Shown here piece after piece: positions 9,101 to 18,056 of a DNA stretch of 64,000 bases. The stretch comes from Thermococcus eurythermalis (GTDB lineage Archaea > Methanobacteriota_B > Thermococci > Thermococcales > Thermococcaceae). The translations under genes and the position numbers were made by a program. The notes beneath the pieces are model-generated. The model did no database searches, was not told the DNA's origin, and was given only the letters and a program-made list of their open reading frames with translations. The stretch's first letter is position 1. Each line of letters opens with the position of its first letter. The stretch lies in assembly GCF_000769655.1 (NCBI RefSeq), contig NZ_CP008887.1:186001-250000 (forward strand). The letters run 5' to 3'.

Positions 9101-11924
9101 TTCCACCCTTCCAGATTAGTCTCGCCTCCCTCTCGAAGAGACTCGCCTCTATTCCAGAAACCCTCGCGAGCCAGACGGTGTCTATGAGCAAATCCCTCGA
9201 AACCGAGGAAACCCTGATTACACCGCCCCATTCTCCTGTTCCGTCACCGTCGGCAAGTCCCTTCAGGAACGCTATCCTTTCCTGAAGGGGGAACTCGAAG
9301 ACGAAGCCCGGAATCCTTTTGTTCACAGCCCTTCTGCCTTTTCCATCGTAAAAGCTCTCCTCAAAGAACCTCGCCAGCTGGGTGTTGAGGAACCTGAGCT
9401 GGTGCGCGCTCTTCCTTGAGCGGTCGAAGGCGGAACCAACGTCATTCTCGTAGAGGCTCACCCCAAGGTTCTCGGCAAAGGCCCTAACGCGGTTTATCAG
9501 CTCGTCTTCGTGATTTCCGAGGGTGTAGATGACCTGACCGGAGGTCTTGCCCTTGAATCCCACCGCCCCTTCAGCGGCGTAAAGGCCGAGCATGTAGGAG
9601 AGCTCCTCACCGACGGGGAGGTTCTCAAAGGTCCTCGTCCTCGCGCTCTCCTTAATCCTGTATTCGCTCAGGTCGAGGACGTCGAGGAAGCCCTCAAGGT
9701 TCGCCGTGAAGCTGAGAAGGATTGTGCCTTCCGTAAGCTCACTCGCCTTCACCGTTTCGAGTCCGTTCTCGGTGAGCACCATAACGGAGTGGTTTCCAGT
9801 GAGTTCGAGCTTTCCTCCGCCTTCGAGGTGGACGCGGAGTATAACCGGAACGCGGTGGCGGATTATCTTGCTCACCCTCGCCCACTTGACGCGGTAGTTC
9901 TCATCAACCGTAAGGACTTCAAGGTTTGGAGCATCTTTGTAGGCAACGTCGCCGTCGTTCCCGTCGAAGTAAATCTTGTCAAGCTCGGCAAACGTTGTCC
10001 TGATGACTCTTCCATTGAGCCTCACGAGTATCGGGGTGTCCTTAGAAACGGAGGCGTTTAGCTCAAGGAAATTGTGTTTCCAGTTTTCGCCGAATAACTC
10101 CCTCGCAAGGGCCAGAGCAGCCGTTGTGTTGTGGAGAACCGTCGGAAGGTTGCCGCCTATGAAGTTGTGGTAGTTCGGCACGTGGAGGTCGTAGATTATG
10201 AAGTCGCCCCTAAGCTTCTCGACTTCGACTATTTCGTCCCAGAGGAGCTCGTTCTGGGCAAGGAAGATTAGATAGGCGACCCCGCGCTTGAGTTTCTCGT
10301 CGTTGAGCATCTCCCTTAGAAGCTTCAGCTCGGCCTTCCTAATTTCCTCAAGGACTTCTATCTTCTCGGTGTTGCTCTCAAGGACAATCCTCACACTTGA
10401 GTTCCAGGTTCCAACGAGCCTACCAATTTCGGCATAGCTGGAATACTTTCTCGCAAAGAGTCTCATGGCTTCTATCGTTTCCTCCAGCTGAATTCCAAGG
10501 GCGCCAGCAATCTTAAGGTAGTTCCTCAAGCTCGGCTTTCTCTTGCCCCTGATGTACTCAAGGATTCTGTCGGCCCTTATTCCAGTGGCCTCGGCGATTT
10601 CCTTCCTTCTCTTCGCGACTTCGTTCCAGTCTATGAGAACGCTCCTCGACAGGGCCTTCTCAAGCTTTTCGAGCTCATCCAGGCGGTAGTAGATTTCCTT
10701 CATCAGCTCCCATGCTATCCTCTTGGCCTTCTCCGGGCCCCACCGGGGCTTGTCATCGTAGAAGTTCAGCTTGAGCCTGTCCCTGACGTAGGAAATCAGC
10801 TCCCTGTCAGCGTAGAGCGAGCCGATGTTGGGGTTCGGCTTCTTTACCAACGCCTCAGCTTTCCTCCTCTTCTCCTCGACCGAGAAGCCAACCTCGCTGA
10901 GGAAGCGTGATATGTTTTCGGAGCCTGAGATAACAACGTAATAGTAGGTGCGTCCTTTGACTGCCTTGCTCTTCACTTTGGCGACCACTCCAAGCCCCGC
11001 CAACGCGTAGGAAACCTGTTCGGCCATTTCCCTGCTCGCGGTCGAGAGAACTATCCCGTTCTTCTCAACACCCGCGTCGCAGTCGAAGTAAGCTCTCAGG
11101 AAGGAACGCAGGCCATTCCAGCCCTGCTTAGGTATGTAAACCCTATCTGCCTTCCTGCCAGCGAGGCCAAGGCTCTCAACGAGCTTCTTTGCCATCTTCG
11201 AGTTCACGTAAACGTCGGGTGCACGATTCTTGTGAATTCTTTCCTTAATTCTTGCATCGGAGAAGAGTCTTTCGGTGAGCTCCATGAAGCGCTTTCTGAG
11301 CTTCTTGTCCGTGTTAGTGAATGTTATAACGTTGTTCTGAGCGTCGGCGTGGCCGTCACCGATGAAGTAGCCAAGCCACTCGGCCAGGGGGTCTTCATCG
11401 AAAACTGCTGGAAGGAAACGTGGAACCGCAAGCCTGTCCCCAGGCTTGAGCTCCTCAGCCTTGACCCACGCGATTCTCCCGTCCCTTCTGTTCACGAGGA
11501 GCGGATGGTAGGGGGTCACCTTGAGCTCCCTACCAAGTCTCGTCCTTATCCTGACGAGCTCATCGGTTCTGTCCTTGTAAACGTACTCGACTGGCAACTC
11601 CCTGAGTTTTCCGTCCTCGTCAACGCCGAGAACCGTTAGGCCTTTGACGGGGGTTGGACCAAATCTACCGTTGCCTAACTTCTCAACGAGTTCACCTATG
11701 GTAGTCAGCTCACCGTTGATTATGACCTTAGCATCTCCCGTAAGGCACTTTCCAACGCCTGGCGGTCCAGCGAAGAGCAGGTGGGGCATCGAACCGGTCT
11801 TAGCGTAGTGTTTGAGCCTCTTGACTATGTGCTCCTGACCGACGATGTCATCGAGCCTCTGAGGGCGGTACTTTTCAACCCAGGGCTTCTCGAGAACCTT
11901 AACCTCTCTAATCTCCTCGGTCAT
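6177..11924 (-). CDS. rfcS: Replication factor C small subunit with three inteins
   Basis: A 1915-residue precursor. Start ATG 11924 ([10 protein letters not shown]) follows an AGGTGG ribosome binding site. Removing three inteins leaves about 330 residues, the normal archaeal RFC-S length. Extein blocks are at 11748-11924, 10053-10127, 8559-8744 and 6177-6731. The exteins show Walker A GPPGVGKT (split by intein 1), ELNASDERG (split by intein 2), Walker B FLDEADAL, the SRC arginine-finger region, and FILSCNYSSKI (split by intein 3). RFC-S forms the pentameric clamp loader with RFC-L, encoded immediately downstream. All three insertion points interrupt ATP-binding or sensor elements, so the protein cannot work until every intein is spliced out. 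No frame break is seen. Confidence 0.97.
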   Translation of the reverse strand: MTEEIREVKVLEKPWVEKYRPQRLDDIVGQEHIVKRLKHYAKTGSMPHLLFAGPPGVGKCLTGDAKVIINGELTTIGELVEKLGNGRFGPTPVKGLTVLGVDEDGKLRELPVEYVYKDRTDELVRIRTRLGRELKVTPYHPLLVNRRDGRIAWVKAEELKPGDRLAVPRFLPAVFDEDPLAEWLGYFIGDGHADAQNNVITFTNTDKKLRKRFMELTERLFSDARIKERIHKNRAPDVYVNSKMAKKLVESLGLAGRKADRVYIPKQGWNGLRSFLRAYFDCDAGVEKNGIVLSTASREMAEQVSYALAGLGVVAKVKSKAVKGRTYYYVVISGSENISRFLSEVGFSVEEKRRKAEALVKKPNPNIGSLYADRELISYVRDRLKLNFYDDKPRWGPEKAKRIAWELMKEIYYRLDELEKLEKALSRSVLIDWNEVAKRRKEIAEATGIRADRILEYIRGKRKPSLRNYLKIAGALGIQLEETIEAMRLFARKYSSYAEIGRLVGTWNSSVRIVLESNTEKIEVLEEIRKAELKLLREMLNDEKLKRGVAYLIFLAQNELLWDEIVEVEKLRGDFIIYDLHVPNYHNFIGGNLPTVLHNTTAALALARELFGENWKHNFLELNASVSKDTPILVRLNGRVIRTTFAELDKIYFDGNDGDVAYKDAPNLEVLTVDENYRVKWARVSKIIRHRVPVILRVHLEGGGKLELTGNHSVMVLTENGLETVKASELTEGTILLSFTANLEGFLDVLDLSEYRIKESARTRTFENLPVGEELSYMLGLYAAEGAVGFKGKTSGQVIYTLGNHEDELINRVRAFAENLGVSLYENDVGSAFDRSRKSAHQLRFLNTQLARFFEESFYDGKGRRAVNKRIPGFVFEFPLQERIAFLKGLADGDGTGEWGGVIRVSSVSRDLLIDTVWLARVSGIEASLFEREARLIWKGGMKWSKAEPLPAEPIVKMLTAIENAIEGNWRYELRHQLYEGKKRVRKAALRKVIGMVNEDKLDEKGRRILETLRKLAETDLHALTVKKVELVEYNDFVYDVSVPGNEMFFAGEIPVLLHNSDERGINVIREKVKEFARTKPIGSASFKIIFLDEADALTQDAQQALRRTMEMFSNNVRFILSCVTGDTKIYTPDEREVKIRDFLRHFENGLLREVSNRAGRDTVIAAVAFNSKIVGHPVFRLTLESGRIIEATGDHMFLTPTGWVQTYDLREGSEVLVRPTLEGTPYEPDPRPIIDLHEFYRFLEEIEREHGLKPLGEAKTFRELLTRDKEKILARVLELKAEMENGLTVREAEILTQIPEDWVSRAELQKKTGLSRVRLNQLLQSLEEKGYVERRIEGKRQFVRKVRNGKPLRNAMDVKKAIEGEFGIRISYSTVRKLLNGEISGIAYDILREVREKWLVRYDDEKAGILARVLGFLLGDGHLAKGGVRVWFNSSREELELLAEDLRRLGLKPSEIIERETSSEIRGRKVEGRIHMLYVDSSAFHALMRFWDVEVGNKTSKGYAVPEWIKRGNLFVKREFLRGLFGADGTKPSGNRYNFNGIKLEMRATRESLEKTTEFFNDLAELLREFEVDSKIVVSPSKDGKFIVRLLVTPNDANYLLFLTRVGYAYAKDSHARLVGEYLRIKLAYKELVLPQVAEKAVELATATNPAHAAKVLGVKRDFVVNRLKGVPIGLTRDFMTFEEFLRERTLDGYVVERIIKKEELGYLDVYDVTCARDHSFISNGVVSHNCNYSSKIIEPIQSRCAIFRFRPLSDEDIAKRIRYIAEQEGLELTEEGLQAILYVAEGDLRRAINVLQAAAALDKKITDENVFLVASRARPEDVREMMTLALEGNFLKARDKLRDILLKQGLSGEDVLIQMHKEVFNLPIPEDKKVALADKIGEYNFRLVEGANEMIQLEALLAQFTIMGDKKGK
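6732..8558 (-). mobile_element. Intein 3 of RFC-S (609 aa, LAGLIDADG endonuclease)
   Basis: Begins with Cys (CVTGDTKI) after RFILS and ends GVVSHN before CNYSSKI. Block B is ATGDHMF. It is the longest of the three. A winged-helix-like segment ([20 protein letters not shown]) sits between the N-terminal splicing half and the endonuclease helices [13 protein letters not shown] (about 289-301) and [13 protein letters not shown] (about 396-408). The C-terminal block reads [16 protein letters not shown]. All splicing and endonuclease residues I can place are present. Confidence 0.93.
8745..10052 (-). mobile_element. Intein 2 of RFC-S (436 aa, LAGLIDADG endonuclease)
   Basis: Begins with Ser (SVSKDTPIL) after ELNA and ends PVLLHN before SDERG, so Ser1 and Ser+1 are the splicing nucleophiles. 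Block B is LTGNHSV. The two endonuclease helices are [13 protein letters not shown] (about 151-163) and [15 protein letters not shown] (about 259-273); the first uses Glu rather than Asp as its catalytic acid. It interrupts the conserved LNASDERG box of RFC-S. Confidence 0.93.
10128..11747 (-). mobile_element. Intein 1 of RFC-S (540 aa, LAGLIDADG endonuclease)
   Basis: Begins with Cys (CLTGDAKV) after GPPGVGK and ends with TVLHN before extein TTAALALA, so splicing uses Cys1, terminal His-Asn and Thr+1. Block B-like VTPYHPL lies near residue 78. The endonuclease has two LAGLIDADG helices, [13 protein letters not shown] (about 121-133) and [14 protein letters not shown] (about 213-226), both with acidic catalytic residues. 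After the endonuclease comes a helical region with a helix-turn-helix look ([18 protein letters not shown]). The insertion site is the P-loop of the ATPase, a known RFC intein position. It appears intact for both splicing and homing. Confidence 0.93.
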
Positions 11925-11972
11925 GTATTCCACCTAAACCTTTATGAGAGCCAAGAGTTTAAGGGCTTTGCC

Positions 11973-12428
11973 ATGGACCCGCTTGAGCACGCCTCGATTC
12001 CGAGCCTCGTTTACCTCGCACTCTCAAACGAGCCGACGCTGACGGGACTAACAGCACTCGTCCTCGGCGCGGTCTTCCCCGACCTCGATGCTTTAGCTGA
12101 GGAGCACCGCTCATACCTCCACTCCCTCCTGCCCTTTCTCCCGGCCCTTCTCCTCGGCCTGCACTTCAAGCCGTTTCTCCTCTTCGCCCTCGGCTGGGGA
12201 AGCCATCTCTTCCTCGACTTCTTCACCGGTGTCGTGCCCCCTGCTTACCCACTGTCGAGAAGGGGCTGGGGGTTGTCAATCATCGTCACAGGGCCGACAA
12301 ATTTTAGGATTGAGCTCAGACTAATCGAAAGGTATCCGGACAGAAAGCGCGACTACAGACTTGAAATCGGCGGGAGCGTTGCGCTCGCCCTTTTAACAAT
12401 CCTCACGGCAATAATTAGACTGAACTAA
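11973..12428 (+). CDS. YdjM-like metal-dependent membrane hydrolase family protein
   Basis: About 151 residues, mostly membrane. The protein shows the YdjM/DUF457 pattern: His in MDPLEHASIPSLVYL, Asp in AVFPDLDAL, then EEHRSYLHSL and GWGSHLFLDFFT with repeated His/Asp that could bind a metal. At least three hydrophobic segments follow. Start ATG 11973 is about 30 bp from a TATA-like AAACCTTTATGAG near 11937-11949, so the message is probably leaderless. It is divergent from rfcS. A perfect inverted repeat (CTGAAC/GTTCAG, 12420-12437) spans its stop codon. Confidence 0.6.
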   Translation: MDPLEHASIPSLVYLALSNEPTLTGLTALVLGAVFPDLDALAEEHRSYLHSLLPFLPALLLGLHFKPFLLFALGWGSHLFLDFFTGVVPPAYPLSRRGWGLSIIVTGPTNFRIELRLIERYPDRKRDYRLEIGGSVALALLTILTAIIRLN

Positions 12429-12444
12429 CCGGTTCAGTGCAAAA

Positions 12445-12453
12445 CTTTTATAC
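12445..12453 (+). promoter_or_regulatory. TATA box of kbl
   Basis: CTTTTATAC lies 32 nt before the GGTGGT ribosome binding site region (12475-12480) and 40 nt before ATG 12485, consistent with a short leader starting near 12476. Confidence 0.6.
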
Positions 12454-12484
12454 CTCAATGACCAAAAAACGACCGGTGGTTTTC

Positions 12485-13672
12485 ATGGGGAAGCTTGACT
12501 GGATTAGGGAAGAGCTCCAGGAGCTTAAGGATAAGGGCCTCTACGTGACCATAAGGAAGCTCGAGAGCGCCCAGGGCCCGTGGGTCGTCGTTGACGGCAA
12601 GAAGGTTCTCAATATGTGCTCCAACAACTACCTCGGCCTTGCCGCGCACCCGGAGATTAGGTACGCGGCAATTAGAGCTATTCTTGACTACGGTGTTGGT
12701 GCCGGAGCCGTTAGGACCATAGCCGGAACGATGGAGCTCCACGTGGAGCTTGAGGAGAAGCTCGCCAAGTTCAAGAAGAGGGAAGCTGCTATCCTCTTCC
12801 AGAGCGGTTACAACGCGAACCTCGGAGCCATAAGCGCCCTCCTCAAGAAAGGAGAAGACGGAGTCTTCATCAGTGAGGAGCTCAACCACGCGAGCATCAT
12901 AGACGGGATGCGCCTCAGCGGTGCGCCGAAGGTCATCTACAAGCACATCGACATGGAAGACCTCAAGAAGAGGCTTGAGGAGAACAAGGACAAGAAGAAG
13001 AAAATCATCGTCAGCGACGGTGTTTTCTCAATGGACGGTGACCTCGCCCCGCTTCCCGAAATGGCCGAGCTGGCCGAGCAGTACGATGCCATACTCTACA
13101 TAGACGACGCCCACGGTGAGGGTGTCCTCGGTGACAGCGGTAGGGGTATAGTCGACCACTTCAAGCTCCACGACAGGGTTGACTTCGAGATGGGAACGCT
13201 GAGCAAGGCCTTCGGTGTCATCGGCGGTTACGTGGCCGGTCCAGAGGAGGCCATCGAGTACCTCCGCCAGAGGGCGAGGCCGTTCCTGTTCTCAAGCGCC
13301 CCGAACCCGCCCGACGTCGCCGCGGCCATAGCTGCCGTTGAGATACTCCAGAGGAGCGACGAGCTCGTCAGGAAGCTCTGGGACAACACCCACTTCCTCC
13401 AGAACGGGCTGAGAGACCTCGGCTACGACCTCGGAAACACCAAGCACCCGATTACGCCTGTTATGCTCTACGACGAGAAGCTCGCCCAGGAGTTCTCAAG
13501 GAGGCTTTACGACGAGTACAACATCTTCGCGCAGGCCATCGTCTATCCGACCGTCCCGCTTGGAACCGCGAGGATAAGACTCGAACCTTCAGCGGCCCAC
13601 AGCAAGGAGGACCTCCAGTACGTCATAGACGCGTTCGAGGATTTGGGGAAGAAGACGGGCTTTTTGAAGTGA
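12485..13672 (+). CDS. kbl: 2-amino-3-ketobutyrate CoA ligase (glycine C-acetyltransferase)
   Basis: A 395-residue PLP-dependent alpha-oxoamine synthase. It cleaves 2-amino-3-oxobutyrate with CoA to glycine and acetyl-CoA, completing threonine breakdown started by threonine dehydrogenase. Visible motifs are SNNYLGL, the glycine-rich GAGAVRTIAGT, the PLP-contacting DDAHGEG, and the Schiff-base lysine in TLSKAFG (K241). Start ATG 12485 (MGKLDW) is supported by GGTGGT 5 nt upstream and the TATA box. The length is typical. It is a single-gene transcript between a membrane protein and the convergent endA. Confidence 0.93.
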   Translation: MGKLDWIREELQELKDKGLYVTIRKLESAQGPWVVVDGKKVLNMCSNNYLGLAAHPEIRYAAIRAILDYGVGAGAVRTIAGTMELHVELEEKLAKFKKREAAILFQSGYNANLGAISALLKKGEDGVFISEELNHASIIDGMRLSGAPKVIYKHIDMEDLKKRLEENKDKKKKIIVSDGVFSMDGDLAPLPEMAELAEQYDAILYIDDAHGEGVLGDSGRGIVDHFKLHDRVDFEMGTLSKAFGVIGGYVAGPEEAIEYLRQRARPFLFSSAPNPPDVAAAIAAVEILQRSDELVRKLWDNTHFLQNGLRDLGYDLGNTKHPITPVMLYDEKLAQEFSRRLYDEYNIFAQAIVYPTVPLGTARIRLEPSAAHSKEDLQYVIDAFEDLGKKTGFLK

Positions 13673-13699
13673 ACCCTTTCCATCTTTTCTTCTATTCTC

Positions 13700-14206
13700 T
13701 TAAAACCTCACCCACTCAACCTTATAATAAGTAACATCCGCGTCCTCATCAACTATCGCCATAATCATGTTCTTCCTGACGCCGTGGGCGACGCGGACGC
13801 GGGCTGTGATGTCGTTTGGACTCAGGCGGGAGTTCTCTGGGAGAACCCACACGAGCCACTGGGAGTGCTCGTCCATTCCGCGCCTGTAAACGCGGAAGTG
13901 GGAGCCGAACTTGAGGCCGGACTTGACGGTGTAGCCCCTGTCGCGCAAATCCTTGTAGACGAGGTATTTTGCATCAAACAGCTCGTCCCTCTCCCTTCCG
14001 AGGTTCATGAGCTCCTCAACGGTGAGCTTCCTCTTTCCATCCCTGACCTCTATCTTGCCCCTTTCAACGAGGTAGGTAGCTTCCAGCAGGGAGAGGAACA
14101 GCTTGCCCTCCACCAGCTTTCCGAAGTGGCGCTTGTTGTAGAGGCCGTTTATCGCGTTCTGGTCGGTCGAGAAGACCCTGTCTCCGCTCAGGTAAAAGAC
14201 TATCAT
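13700..14206 (-). CDS. endA: tRNA-splicing endonuclease
   Basis: A 168-residue enzyme that cuts archaeal bulge-helix-bulge intron junctions in tRNA and rRNA precursors. The catalytic triad is visible: Tyr107 in FRVYRRG, His114 in DEHSQW, Lys145 in VRKNMIMA. The length matches the homotetrameric type. Start ATG 14206 overlaps the rimI stop in a TGATG arrangement and has GGAGGGG 6 nt upstream; an in-frame ATG five codons earlier lacks such support. It is translationally coupled to rimI. Confidence 0.95.
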   Translation of the reverse strand: MIVFYLSGDRVFSTDQNAINGLYNKRHFGKLVEGKLFLSLLEATYLVERGKIEVRDGKRKLTVEELMNLGRERDELFDAKYLVYKDLRDRGYTVKSGLKFGSHFRVYRRGMDEHSQWLVWVLPENSRLSPNDITARVRVAHGVRKNMIMAIVDEDADVTYYKVEWVRF

Positions 14207-14706
14207 CAGCTTCCCCTCCATTCCTCAGCAGGCAGGAGCATGTAGTAGGCGTCCTCGCCGTCTGAGTAGTAGCCGATAATCCGCTTCACCTTCCTGAAGC
14301 CAAAGCGCTCGTAGAGCTTTATGGCCTTTTCGTTGCTGACCCTGACTTCGAGGCCTATGTACCTTGCCCCCCTCGCGATGAGCCTGTTTATGGCCTCTGC
14401 AAGTAGAGCAGAGCCAATACCGTTCCCGCGGTAGCGCTCCTCAACGGCTATGCTCATTATGTGGCCCTCAAGGTCGGGCCTGAGGTAGGCCATGACGTAG
14501 CCTATAACCTTTCCGTTGTATTCTGCAACGAGAAAAGTATCCGGGTTGTTCTCAAGGAAGACCAAAAAGAGCCCCCTTGGGTAGGCCTCGCGGAAGGACT
14601 CCCTCTCAATCCTCATAACTTCGCTTATGTCGAAGAGCTTCGCCGGCCGTATCGTGACGAGTGCCAGAGGTATTCTGGCCTTCACTTCCCTCGCTGAGAC
14701 GCTCAT
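14206..14706 (-). CDS. rimI: RimI-like N-terminal acetyltransferase (GNAT)
   Basis: A 166-residue GNAT enzyme. The acetyl-CoA loop is RYRGNGIGSALL, and the second half has LEVRVSNEKAIKLYERFGF, characteristic of RimI/Ard1. The archaeal enzyme acetylates protein N-termini co-translationally. Start ATG 14706 is preceded by GGGGGAGAG. A TATA-like TTAAAA lies further upstream in the 14730s. It is upstream of, and coupled to, endA. Confidence 0.9.
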   Translation of the reverse strand: MSVSAREVKARIPLALVTIRPAKLFDISEVMRIERESFREAYPRGLFLVFLENNPDTFLVAEYNGKVIGYVMAYLRPDLEGHIMSIAVEERYRGNGIGSALLAEAINRLIARGARYIGLEVRVSNEKAIKLYERFGFRKVKRIIGYYSDGEDAYYMLLPAEEWRGS

Positions 14707-14771
14707 GTTAATAACTCTCCCCCAAGGCTTTTAAGGCTTGAGGGGACTCCCTATGGGGTGGCCACCCCGGC

Positions 14772-14824
14772 GTGATGAGCACTCTCGAACCTGACCCAGG
14801 GATGATGACCGGATTCCTGGCTGA
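14772..14824 (+). ncRNA. C/D box sRNA (2'-O-methylation guide)
   Basis: All four boxes are consensus and correctly spaced. Box C GTGATGA is at 14772-14778, a 12-nt guide at 14779-14790, box D' CTGA at 14791-14794, a 6-nt spacer plus G, box C' ATGATGA at 14802-14808, a 12-nt guide at 14809-14820, and box D CTGA at 14821-14824. This is the standard archaeal dual-guide form. Guides are gcactctcgaac and ccggattcctgg; the targets were not determined. It lies in the gap between rimI and herA. Confidence 0.9.
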
Positions 14825-14903
14825 TTACAACTCCCTTTAGTTCCTTTTTCACGGTGTGGAAAAGTTTAATTAGCCGAGCCTCGAACTTGTGCCGGTGGTG
14901 AAG

Positions 14904-16679
14904 TTGAGGATTCACGAGGAACCTGTTGGTATAGTCACCGGAGAAGCCACGGTCAACTCGTTCCAGTTCTACGCTCACCCGAACGTAGAGCTCAGGTTCG
15001 GCGACTTCGTCGTTGCAAGGCTCTGCAAGGAGGCGAAGGACAGGAGCTGCCGCTGGAACGATGACGTTGAGTGGGTAATAGGGACAATCAGGGGGATTAA
15101 AAACATCAACTGGCTCCTCAGTGAAGGGAAGAGCACTTTCCAGTCCCTCATGCTCGACATCAGGGAATACGGGGAGAGCATAGTTGAGAACGAGGCCCTA
15201 ATAGTGGACGTCCGCATCCTCGGCAAAGTTTCCCTCAGCGGGGAGAAGGCGGAAATAGTGCCCCACAGGGTACCTGTCCCCAACGGCAACACGGTTTATA
15301 GAGCAAGCTCGGAGCTCCTAAAGGCAATATACTATGGAGGAGATGGGTTTATCGAGGTTGGCAACCTCCTCCTGAGGGAGGACGTCCCGATATACCTCAA
15401 CGCAGACGAGCTCGTCTCAAGGCACTTCGCAGTCCTTGCAGTTACGGGTGCGGGAAAGAGCAACACCGTGGCAGTCCTGATAAGTGGAATGGTAGAAGAC
15501 CTCGGAGGGACTGTGATAGTCCTCGACCCGCACGGGGACTACGTCAAGCTCATGCTACCGAAGACAGGAAGAAAGCATGTAAACGTTATAGAAGCTAAAA
15601 TTTCACCCGAACACCTTGATAGCGAAGAGCTTGCGGAAATTATAGATGTAAGAAAAGATGCTTCTATTCAACGGACGATTTTAGAAAGAGCATGGGACAC
15701 TGTAAAACATGAAAATCCGACTCTAGGTGGAAAAGATCTTATAGTTAAGCTACGAGATAAATTGATAACTTGGGTAGAATGGGAAGATTGGAATAATCCC
15801 CCCAAATACTGGGACCCAATTACTGAACGAAAATATGAGCTAGAAAAGCTAGACACAAACAAAAAGAATTCCATTGTAGGAGTTATCATGAGGCTATCTA
15901 GATTCATACGAAATTATGGATCCTTGCTAACTTCAGAGGACTTAATTGGAATGATAAAACCAGGGATGGTCAACGTCATAGATCTAGGCCCTCTAGACGA
16001 GGGACAAATGAAAGTTATCACTGCAAGACTCCTAGCTAGGTTATTCGAATTGAGGGTTGAATATGAAAAGGCAAGAAAAACCCTCGAGAGGGAAAAAGAA
16101 GAAGCAATGCTCAACCCTAACTCGCTTAGAACCGAGAAAATTAAAGAACTTGAACAAACGCTAAAACGTATTGAGACTATAAACCCTGCCCTGGCTGAAC
16201 CCGTGCTCGTGATAGTCGAAGAGGCCCATATCTTCGCGCCACAGGGCGAGAAGAACGACGCAGTGAGAATACTCAGCAGGATAGCGAGGGAGGGAAGAAA
16301 GTTCGGCGTCGGGCTCGGTATAGTCTCCCAGAGGCCAAACAAACTCAACGAGGACGTGCTCAGTCAGACAAATACAAAAATAATCCTGAGAATCGTCAAT
16401 CCAAAGGACCAGGACTACGTGCTGAAGGCGAGCGAACAGCTCAGTAAGGAGCTCCTCGGGGACATAGCGTCCCTCGGAAAGGGTGAGGCCGTCATCGTCG
16501 GCCAGGCGATAAGCCTCCCTGCCCTCGTCAAGATACACAACTTCAAGGCCATCGGCGGAGACTACGGAGGAGAGGACATAGGAGTCGTGAAGCGCTGGCG
16601 CGAGAGGCTTGAGCGGGAGAGAGCGGAGCGCGAGAAAGAAGCCCTCTACGAAGAGGAAGGTATTGAGATAGACCTGTGA
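14904..16679 (+). CDS. herA: DNA double-strand-break repair helicase/translocase HerA
   Basis: A FtsK/HerA-type hexameric DNA translocase that works with NurA, Mre11 and Rad50 to resect DNA ends. The N-terminal HAS-barrel ([16 protein letters not shown]) is followed by Walker [10 protein letters not shown] (about residues 180-188) and Walker [10 protein letters not shown], then a C-terminal arginine-finger region (SQRPNKL). I prefer TTG 14904 (LRIHEEPVG), which follows GGTGGTGA; GTG codons at 14889, 14895 and 14898 are in frame. About 591 residues. The middle, roughly 15585-16195, is markedly AT-rich compared with both ends, as though that block was replaced by recombination. First gene of the herA-mre11-rad50-nurA operon. 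Confidence 0.93.
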   Translation: MRIHEEPVGIVTGEATVNSFQFYAHPNVELRFGDFVVARLCKEAKDRSCRWNDDVEWVIGTIRGIKNINWLLSEGKSTFQSLMLDIREYGESIVENEALIVDVRILGKVSLSGEKAEIVPHRVPVPNGNTVYRASSELLKAIYYGGDGFIEVGNLLLREDVPIYLNADELVSRHFAVLAVTGAGKSNTVAVLISGMVEDLGGTVIVLDPHGDYVKLMLPKTGRKHVNVIEAKISPEHLDSEELAEIIDVRKDASIQRTILERAWDTVKHENPTLGGKDLIVKLRDKLITWVEWEDWNNPPKYWDPITERKYELEKLDTNKKNSIVGVIMRLSRFIRNYGSLLTSEDLIGMIKPGMVNVIDLGPLDEGQMKVITARLLARLFELRVEYEKARKTLEREKEEAMLNPNSLRTEKIKELEQTLKRIETINPALAEPVLVIVEEAHIFAPQGEKNDAVRILSRIAREGRKFGVGLGIVSQRPNKLNEDVLSQTNTKIILRIVNPKDQDYVLKASEQLSKELLGDIASLGKGEAVIVGQAISLPALVKIHNFKAIGGDYGGEDIGVVKRWRERLERERAEREKEALYEEEGIEIDL

Positions 16680-16688
16680 GGTGCTAAG

Positions 16689-18056
16689 ATGAAGTTCGCC
16701 CACATAGCGGACGTCCATCTGGGCTACGAGCAGTACCGACTGCCATACCGGGCAGAGGAGTTCACCCGCGCATTCAGGGAGACCGTTGAAAGGGCAGTTG
16801 AGGAGAGGGTGGACTTCATACTCATAGCCGGCGACCTCTTCCACACGAGCAGGCCGAGTCCCGAGACTCTAAAGGAGGCCATAGAGATACTGAAAATCCC
16901 AAAGACAAGGGGAATACCCGTCTTTGCAATAGAGGGCAACCACGACAGGACCCAGAGAAAGGTCTCGGCGTACCACCTCCTCGAGGGCCTTGGCCTCCTC
17001 AACCTCGTCGGCATACGGGAAGAGAAGGTTGAGAGCGAACACCTGACGAGCGAGAAACTGGGGGACAAGTACCTCGTCAAAGGAATCTTCGAGAAAGAAG
17101 GCGAGAGCATCGAGATTCACGGGCTCAAATACATGAGCGCCGCGTGGATCGAACGGAACAGACTGAAGGACATATTCAGGCCCGAAGGAGACGCAATCCT
17201 TATGCTCCACCAGGGGATAAAGGAGCTCTTCGAGAGGGTCTCAGGAGTACTTCCCGAGAGCCAGCGCGATTATTTCGAGCTCAAGATGGAAGACCTGCCG
17301 AAAGGCTATCTCTACTACGCGATGGGCCACATACACAGGCGCTTTGAGACCAACTACGACATCGGGAAACTCGTCTACCCAGGCTCGCTCCAGCGCTGGG
17401 ACTTCGGGGACTACGAGGTCAGGTACCGCTGGGACGGAAGGACGTTCAAGCCCAGGGCCGGCGTCGAAAAGGGCTTCTACATCGTGGAGGACTGGGAGCC
17501 GAGGTTCGTTGAGCTCAAGGTGAGACCCTTCGTGGACATCAAGATTGAGGCCGACGGTGAGACCGTCAAGAGGGAAGTAAAGAGGCTCGGCCCCAGGATT
17601 CCCAGCGAGGCCTTTGTAAGGCTCGATATCAAATGGGAGAAGCCCTTTGACGTCTCCACCCTCCACGAGCTCTTGAAGGTAAAGTACCTCCACATAAGAA
17701 CCCGCTTTGGAAGGAAAATCGAGACACCCGGCGGGGGAGGAGAAGTCCCGAGACCGGAGGAGTACTTCTCGCCCCTCGAACTCAAGGCCATTGAGCTCAC
17801 AGGAGAGAAAAAATTCGAAGTGGAGCCCGTGGTGGAGCTCTTCCTCCGCGGTGGGTGGGACGCAGAAAAAACCCAAAAACGGGAAGAGAAGAAGGAAAAT
17901 AAGAAGATGGAAAAAGAGGGCCCCTCAAAAGACGGCGAGAAGAAGCAGACAGAGGCCAGACCCCCCAAAAAAGGGGAAGCTGTTGAGAAGAAGCCTGAGA
18001 ATGCCAAGCCCAAGAAGGGCCCCAACCTGCTTGCCTGGCTCGGTGGTGCGAGATGA
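16689..18056 (+). CDS. mre11: DNA double-strand-break repair nuclease Mre11
   Basis: A 455-residue metallophosphoesterase nuclease. The phosphoesterase motifs are all present: D8 and H10 (ADVHLG), D49 (AGDLFH), N84-H85 (GNHD), the His of LHQG, and GHIH. The C-terminal 80 residues are a Lys/Glu/Pro-rich linker ending [11 protein letters not shown]. Mre11 with Rad50 processes DNA ends. The start follows GAGGTG that overlaps the herA stop. The 3' end overlaps rad50 by 4 nt (ATGA), so synthesis of the two partners is coupled. Confidence 0.97.
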   Translation: MKFAHIADVHLGYEQYRLPYRAEEFTRAFRETVERAVEERVDFILIAGDLFHTSRPSPETLKEAIEILKIPKTRGIPVFAIEGNHDRTQRKVSAYHLLEGLGLLNLVGIREEKVESEHLTSEKLGDKYLVKGIFEKEGESIEIHGLKYMSAAWIERNRLKDIFRPEGDAILMLHQGIKELFERVSGVLPESQRDYFELKMEDLPKGYLYYAMGHIHRRFETNYDIGKLVYPGSLQRWDFGDYEVRYRWDGRTFKPRAGVEKGFYIVEDWEPRFVELKVRPFVDIKIEADGETVKREVKRLGPRIPSEAFVRLDIKWEKPFDVSTLHELLKVKYLHIRTRFGRKIETPGGGGEVPRPEEYFSPLELKAIELTGEKKFEVEPVVELFLRGGWDAEKTQKREEKKENKKMEKEGPSKDGEKKQTEARPPKKGEAVEKKPENAKPKKGPNLLAWLGGAR

